Below the pieces are notes generated by a model that was not told the DNA's origin, made no database searches, and was given only the letters and a program-made list of their open reading frames with translations. The position numbers and the translations under genes are program-made. Below, in pieces: positions 22,563-25,273 of a DNA stretch of 25,273 nt. This DNA comes from a virus: positions 1 through 25,273 of the IMG/VR virus record IMGVR_UViG_3300025880_000100; one strand, written 5' to 3'. Each line of letters starts with the position of its first letter. Positions within the stretch are counted from its first letter, which is position 1.

Positions 22563-25145
22563 TTAGTATCCCATAATTTTGTCAGCGGGCTGAAACTTAC
22601 TATTTTGTCCTGTAGGGTCGTAGTCAAAAAGATTACTCTTAGGACGACTCATTAGGCCATATCTAAGGGCGTCATAAAGGTGATCTTCTGATTTTGTGTC
22701 TACGTCTTCAGGGTTGTTTTTATCGAGAGGTAGGGCAGGTAGTTGAGAGATAAGGTTACGACAAGTATTAAAGATCACCATCCTAGGTTCTTCTGTGTAC
22801 TCATCTACCTGAAGTCTCCTGTGTACTTCGTTCTTACCAGCAACACGAGAGCCTCTAGAGCGATCCGCAGGTCTCCAACGACAACCACGCATGATCATCT
22901 GTTCTGCCAGTGAAGGTCCTGTATCACCTCGATTGTGCCACAGAGAAGAGTCAAGAACACCGTAGCGCATTTTTTCCCCTGACTCTACTTCAAGGATCAT
23001 GTCAGCTAAGTCTACTGCCGTAACCCTGTGAGTATACATCTCCCTGTATACAACCAATTGTTCTGTATGGGGTACAACAGCAAACCAAAGCACACCAGAA
23101 TGAGAACCGTAACCGTAGTCAGCAGCTCTAAACTTTGTCCAGCTAGAGGGGATGTCAAAAGGTTCTACTGTATGTATTGCAGAACTAAACTCAGAAAAGG
23201 CAGCACCCTCAGATACGCTCCAGTCACCTTCAAGCAGTTGCCTACGTTGGTGTTCTGGGAGAGAAAGAAGGTTTGCCTCATACATCCCGTCATCAGAAAG
23301 GTGCGGGTTATCAAAGAGGGTAGCAGGAATAAACCTACGCTTAAAGAGTGGCTCACCTGCACGACTATGTCCTTTAGGCCAGCAGATAGTTTCCCCTGAG
23401 TCAATATCGGTAGCCCAGAAAGATTCATTATAAGGTGCAGGGTCTACGAAAGTTTTTTTAACCCACGAGTGCCCACTACCGCCGGGGTTAGATGTAGCTC
23501 TTTGATAAAGGTCTAGACCAGAACCTTTAGCAGTACGTAGACGAGACCTCATATAGTTCCAAGCAAAAGGTGTAGGCCATTGAGTCAGTTCGTCAAAACC
23601 AATCCAACAGTTCTTATTGACAAGCCCAGACTCTGTGATATAATTATTAGATAAGTTTACAGTTAAATCATACACACTAGAAAGGGGTTCAGACAATGGC
23701 TCAACACGAACAATGCATAATTCCAAAGGAACTTTTAATTCGCGCTGCTCTTCAGTATAGGGGTGGGTATACTTCTCAACGAGGTAACGGTTACATTCGG
23801 GAGTACAACCCATTTCATCCAAACGGGGATCGTAGGGGCCTTGTACTTCAGCATCGACTTGTGATGGAGAGACATCTTGATCGGATACTGGACTCGAAAG
23901 AAGTGGTTCATCACATTGACAACTGCAAGAGTAATAACAACCTTGAGAACCTTCAACTTTTTGCATCCCAATCTGAACATTTGAAACATCACCACAAGAC
24001 TGATGGGAACACAAAGAGGTATGACCCTCATTTTGTAGAAAAAGTCCGTCAAGCTGCAGAGGACCCAGAGGTCTCTTTAAAGTCTCTGTATGCAAGCCCT
24101 CAGACTGTCCTTGATGTTTGCAAGCTGCACGACATTGAGTGGAAGCATGGCCTTCACTTGACTGAAGAGGAGGTACGAAACGCACTGCAGGGTAGAACAA
24201 CCCGAGAGGCTGCTGAGATTCTTGGATGTCATCCTCAGACACTCTACAACCGTTTTGACCATCTTCTTGAGAAAAGAAAGGCTCCGGGTTTTCTTGATTC
24301 TCAGATTGAAGCTGTTTATAAGAAAGCCACTGAAGAGGGTATCTGTGAAACTGCGAGATACTTTGAGACAAATCGGATAACTGTTGGTAAGGCTTTGAAG
24401 AAAGCAAACCTATGGGATGACTATCAGGCTGTATCTGCTCAGATAAAAGGTGGCCGTCAGAGGAAAAAACAGAGACCTTAACACACTTCTTTTTTAGTTT
24501 TTCAGATTTCCATAAGATTTGTTGAGGGCCTTCAAGTGTCTGTACAGACTCCCCCACTTGGAGGTCTTCAATCTTTTTTAGGTTGTTGTCACCAACTCGT
24601 ACTTTAGTACCTTCAGCTACACAAAAAGCCTGACCTTGGTAACGAGAAACATCATCGTCCCTATCTAGGTAAGATAACCAGAGAGTTGCACCAGAAGGAG
24701 CCACCCAAGTTTTGTCTCTTTCAAGAAATTTAATACCCGGAATAGCTTTAGGGTAAAGTTGTTTGCTTACTGAGATAAGCTCTCTAAGTTCTTCTGTAGA
24801 CCTGCGAACAAGCAACATTTTAGCTAGAGGATTATTAAAGTAACGCACTGGGTCAGCCAACATTGCGTAGCTTTTACCACCGCCAGCTGCTCCGCCATAG
24901 AGGACTTCTTGCTCACTTGAACTTAGAAAGTCTGTTTGAGGTCCGGGGTTAGGTTGGAAAATAACTTCTTGAGCTTTCTCCACACTAATTGGCACCGGGA
25001 GTGACTCAGCTGGAGTCTTTAGGCTCTCTGACTTTTCTACCACCGAGTCTGGCTTCTTCGAGCTTTTTGGCTTTTTCGAGGGCTTCTTTGTACCTTTCGG
25101 CAAGGAACCTTTGATTTGAAGCTTCTGTCTGACGTCGTTCTTCAA
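22563..25145 (-). CDS. terL: Terminase large subunit interrupted by an intein
   Basis: The packaging motor: an ATPase that drives DNA through the portal and a nuclease that cuts it. Walker A is GGAAGGGKS (residues 84-92); Walker B is CWIGFDE (513-519, D518-E519); ATSNPGGSGHSW (550-561) is the coupling motif; RNase H-type nuclease acidic residues are D676 (AADYGY), D732 (GVLD) and D821/D825 (DHLYDALRY). Removing residues 175-512 leaves 522 residues, a normal size. The intein sits between F174 and C513, five residues before the Walker B Asp. The start is uncertain: the longest frame begins with TTG at 25145 and would overlap the upstream gene by 140 bases; its first 50 residues are Lys/Ser/Pro-rich and may not be translated. 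GTG codons at 24995 or 24983, just after the upstream TGA, are alternatives, but neither has a clear ribosome site. Confidence 0.92.
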   Translation of the reverse strand: MKNDVRQKLQIKGSLPKGTKKPSKKPKSSKKPDSVVEKSESLKTPAESLPVPISVEKAQEVIFQPNPGPQTDFLSSSEQEVLYGGAAGGGKSYAMLADPVRYFNNPLAKMLLVRRSTEELRELISVSKQLYPKAIPGIKFLERDKTWVAPSGATLWLSYLDRDDDVSRYQGQAFCVAEGTKVRVGDNNLKKIEDLQVGESVQTLEGPQQILWKSEKLKKKCVKVSVFSSDGHLLSEQIQPDSHPIGLLSSKPYQQLSDLSQSISQFHRYPLQWLSYKQLQSENQENPEPFFSQEDGQNGCRVSEDDIQESQQPLGLFYPAVRFVPPLQSSEGHASTQCRAACKHQGQSEGLHTETLKRPLGPLQLDGLFLQNEGHTSLCSHQSCGDVSNVQIGMQKVEGSQGCYYSCSCQCDEPLLSSPVSDQDVSPSQVDAEVQGPYDPRLDEMGCTPECNRYLVEKYTHPYTEEQRELKVPLELCIVRVEPLSEPLSSVYDLTVNLSNNYITESGLVNKNCWIGFDELTQWPTPFAWNYMRSRLRTAKGSGLDLYQRATSNPGGSGHSWVKKTFVDPAPYNESFWATDIDSGETICWPKGHSRAGEPLFKRRFIPATLFDNPHLSDDGMYEANLLSLPEHQRRQLLEGDWSVSEGAAFSEFSSAIHTVEPFDIPSSWTKFRAADYGYGSHSGVLWFAVVPHTEQLVVYREMYTHRVTAVDLADMILEVESGEKMRYGVLDSSLWHNRGDTGPSLAEQMIMRGCRWRPADRSRGSRVAGKNEVHRRLQVDEYTEEPRMVIFNTCRNLISQLPALPLDKNNPEDVDTKSEDHLYDALRYGLMSRPKSNLFDYDPTGQNSKFQPADKIMGY
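23617..23644 (+). promoter_or_regulatory. Consensus extended -10 sigma70 promoter for the antisense HNH gene
   Basis: TTGACA (23617-23622), 16-base spacer, TATAAT (23639-23644), with TG one base before the -10 (TGATATAAT). Every hexamer base is consensus. It starts 7 bases inside the intein and overlaps, on the opposite strand, the codons for intein residues 501-510. The transcript should start near 23651, giving a leader of about 45 bases before the HNH ATG. Confidence 0.87.
23683..23687 (+). promoter_or_regulatory. Ribosome binding site of the HNH gene
   Basis: AGGGG within GAAAGGGG, 8 bases before the ATG at 23696. It is a moderate site; it supports this ATG as the true start of an independently translated gene inside the intein region. 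Confidence 0.6.
23696..24481 (+). CDS. HNH homing endonuclease encoded antisense within the intein
   Basis: A 261-residue HNH endonuclease. The nuclease part (about 50-100) shows QHRLVMERHL, VVHHIDNCKSNNNLENL and SEHLKHHH: the H72-H73, Asn81/82 and His95 pattern of the HNH_3 type, common in phage homing enzymes. Residues about 109-245 contain three helix-turn-helix-like units (DPHFVEKVRQ..., LTEEEVRNALQG...TLYNRF, LDSQIEAVYKK...ITVGKALKKA), probably the target-recognition part. It is the only + strand gene in the right arm, lies wholly inside the intein boundaries and has its own promoter and ribosome site. Expected role: cut intein-less terminase genes and so spread the intein. No clear terminator follows, so its transcript is antisense to terminase and could interfere with it. 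Family is firm; homing to this site is inferred. Confidence 0.92.
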   Translation: MAQHEQCIIPKELLIRAALQYRGGYTSQRGNGYIREYNPFHPNGDRRGLVLQHRLVMERHLDRILDSKEVVHHIDNCKSNNNLENLQLFASQSEHLKHHHKTDGNTKRYDPHFVEKVRQAAEDPEVSLKSLYASPQTVLDVCKLHDIEWKHGLHLTEEEVRNALQGRTTREAAEILGCHPQTLYNRFDHLLEKRKAPGFLDSQIEAVYKKATEEGICETARYFETNRITVGKALKKANLWDDYQAVSAQIKGGRQRKKQRP

Positions 25146-25272
25146 GCTTAACCCTATTTCTCAATCCCACGTAAGAGATACTTCTACCACTTTCATGACT
25201 TAGCCAATCTGCCACTGCCCTAAGACTGTACTTCTTTAAGTGAGTTTTAGCTTGTTCAAGTAAGTCTAGCTC
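25006..25272 (-). CDS. HTH/coiled-coil protein upstream of terminase, C-terminal part (small-terminase candidate)
   Basis: The frame enters from the right window edge and ends at TGA 25006-25008, 88 residues in the window; the start is outside. It begins with a helical KTHLKKYSLRAVADWLSHE, then GRSISYVGLRNRVKLEERR, which looks like a helix-turn-helix for DNA recognition, followed by a charged coiled coil (ERYKEALEKAKKLEEARL). A DNA-binding head plus coiled coil directly before the large subunit is what a small terminase subunit looks like, and similar sequences occur next to terminases in marine phages; the function is inferred. It overlaps the longest possible terminase frame by 140 bases, which argues that the terminase starts later. 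Confidence 0.75.
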   Translation of the reverse strand, partial: ELDLLEQAKTHLKKYSLRAVADWLSHESGRSISYVGLRNRVKLEERRQTEASNQRFLAERYKEALEKAKKLEEARLGGRKVREPKDSS

Positions 25273-25273
25273 T

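Larger units (their letters stand above)
23610..24623 (-). mobile_element. Intein in the large terminase, with no in-frame endonuclease domain
   Basis: A 338-residue protein-splicing element (terminase residues 175-512). Block A is at the N-terminus: Cys175 followed by VAEGTKV and KIEDLQVGESV. A block B candidate is QPDSHPIG with His243. Block F is VYDLTV...NNYI and block G ends LVNKN before Cys513. Two positions usually His are different: Asn500 in block F and Lys511 before the terminal Asn512. Between about residues 250 and 465 the frame encodes a Gln/Ser/Pro/His-rich sequence with no recognisable domain; this is the antisense translation of the HNH gene on the other strand. Splicing should restore the terminase at GQAF-CWIG. 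The call rests on both termini and the split Walker B. Splicing activity is not shown. Confidence 0.9.

Noticed and set aside
24440-24510. Terminator for the HNH gene
   Set aside because: There are A-rich and T-rich runs but no stable hairpin before the T runs; no terminator can be supported.
1-25273. tRNA genes, CRISPR arrays, integrase or insertion sequences
   Set aside because: No cloverleaf, repeat-spacer pattern, recombinase motif or transposase was seen on either strand.

Overview
The window reads as part of the genome of a lytic tailed phage with a short, podovirus-like tail machine, probably marine. The evidence is a cobalamin-dependent (class II) ribonucleotide reductase next to phoH, a DUF3310 gene, marine-type structural proteins (polyvalent-type and ejection-type giants, QFNA-repeat protein, tail lysozyme) and a base composition near 45% GC. 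A marine alphaproteobacterial host is plausible but is inference. I saw no tRNA, rRNA, CRISPR array, integrase or insertion sequence. No stretch over 300 bases lacks a gene; the longest gap is the 249-base leader of the major capsid gene (15951-16199).

Left arm (1-2800, + strand): the 3' end of the reductase gene, a metallophosphoesterase, a PhoH-type ATPase, a DUF3310 protein and two small unknown genes. They are tightly packed with overlapping starts and stops and close with a UUCG-loop terminator at 2803-2827. These are nucleotide-metabolism and accessory genes.

Right arm (2830-25273, - strand, read right to left): 3' end of a small HTH/coiled-coil protein (small-terminase candidate), large terminase, portal, a 64-residue protein, a 1037-residue protein with a zincin-like domain, scaffold, major capsid, a 135-residue beta-rich decoration-like protein, tail adaptor, tail hub/stabilisation protein, tail fibre, fibre chaperone, and a block of likely ejection proteins (516 aa, tail lysozyme 231 aa, 172 aa, 367 aa, 1208 aa). 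The capsid gene has its own sigma70-like promoter and a leader with a strong 5' hairpin; a terminator follows the decoration-like gene. The arms converge at about 2.8 kb.

Main discovery: the large terminase carries a 338-residue intein (23610-24623) just before Walker B. Where an in-frame endonuclease domain would normally be, a complete 261-residue HNH endonuclease gene (23696-24481) lies on the OPPOSITE strand. The intein frame stays open through all of it. By hand count about 65 HNH codons end in TT, CT or TC and none is followed by a codon starting with A, the only arrangement that would put a stop in the intein frame. Codons ending in GT or AT, which cannot create a stop, are followed by A at the expected rate (10 of 39). 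A full-consensus promoter for the HNH gene, TTGACA-N16-TATAAT with an extended -10, is written antisense through the last intein codons, so the whole mobile unit lies inside the intein boundaries. This looks like an antisense homing cassette nested in a protein-splicing element.
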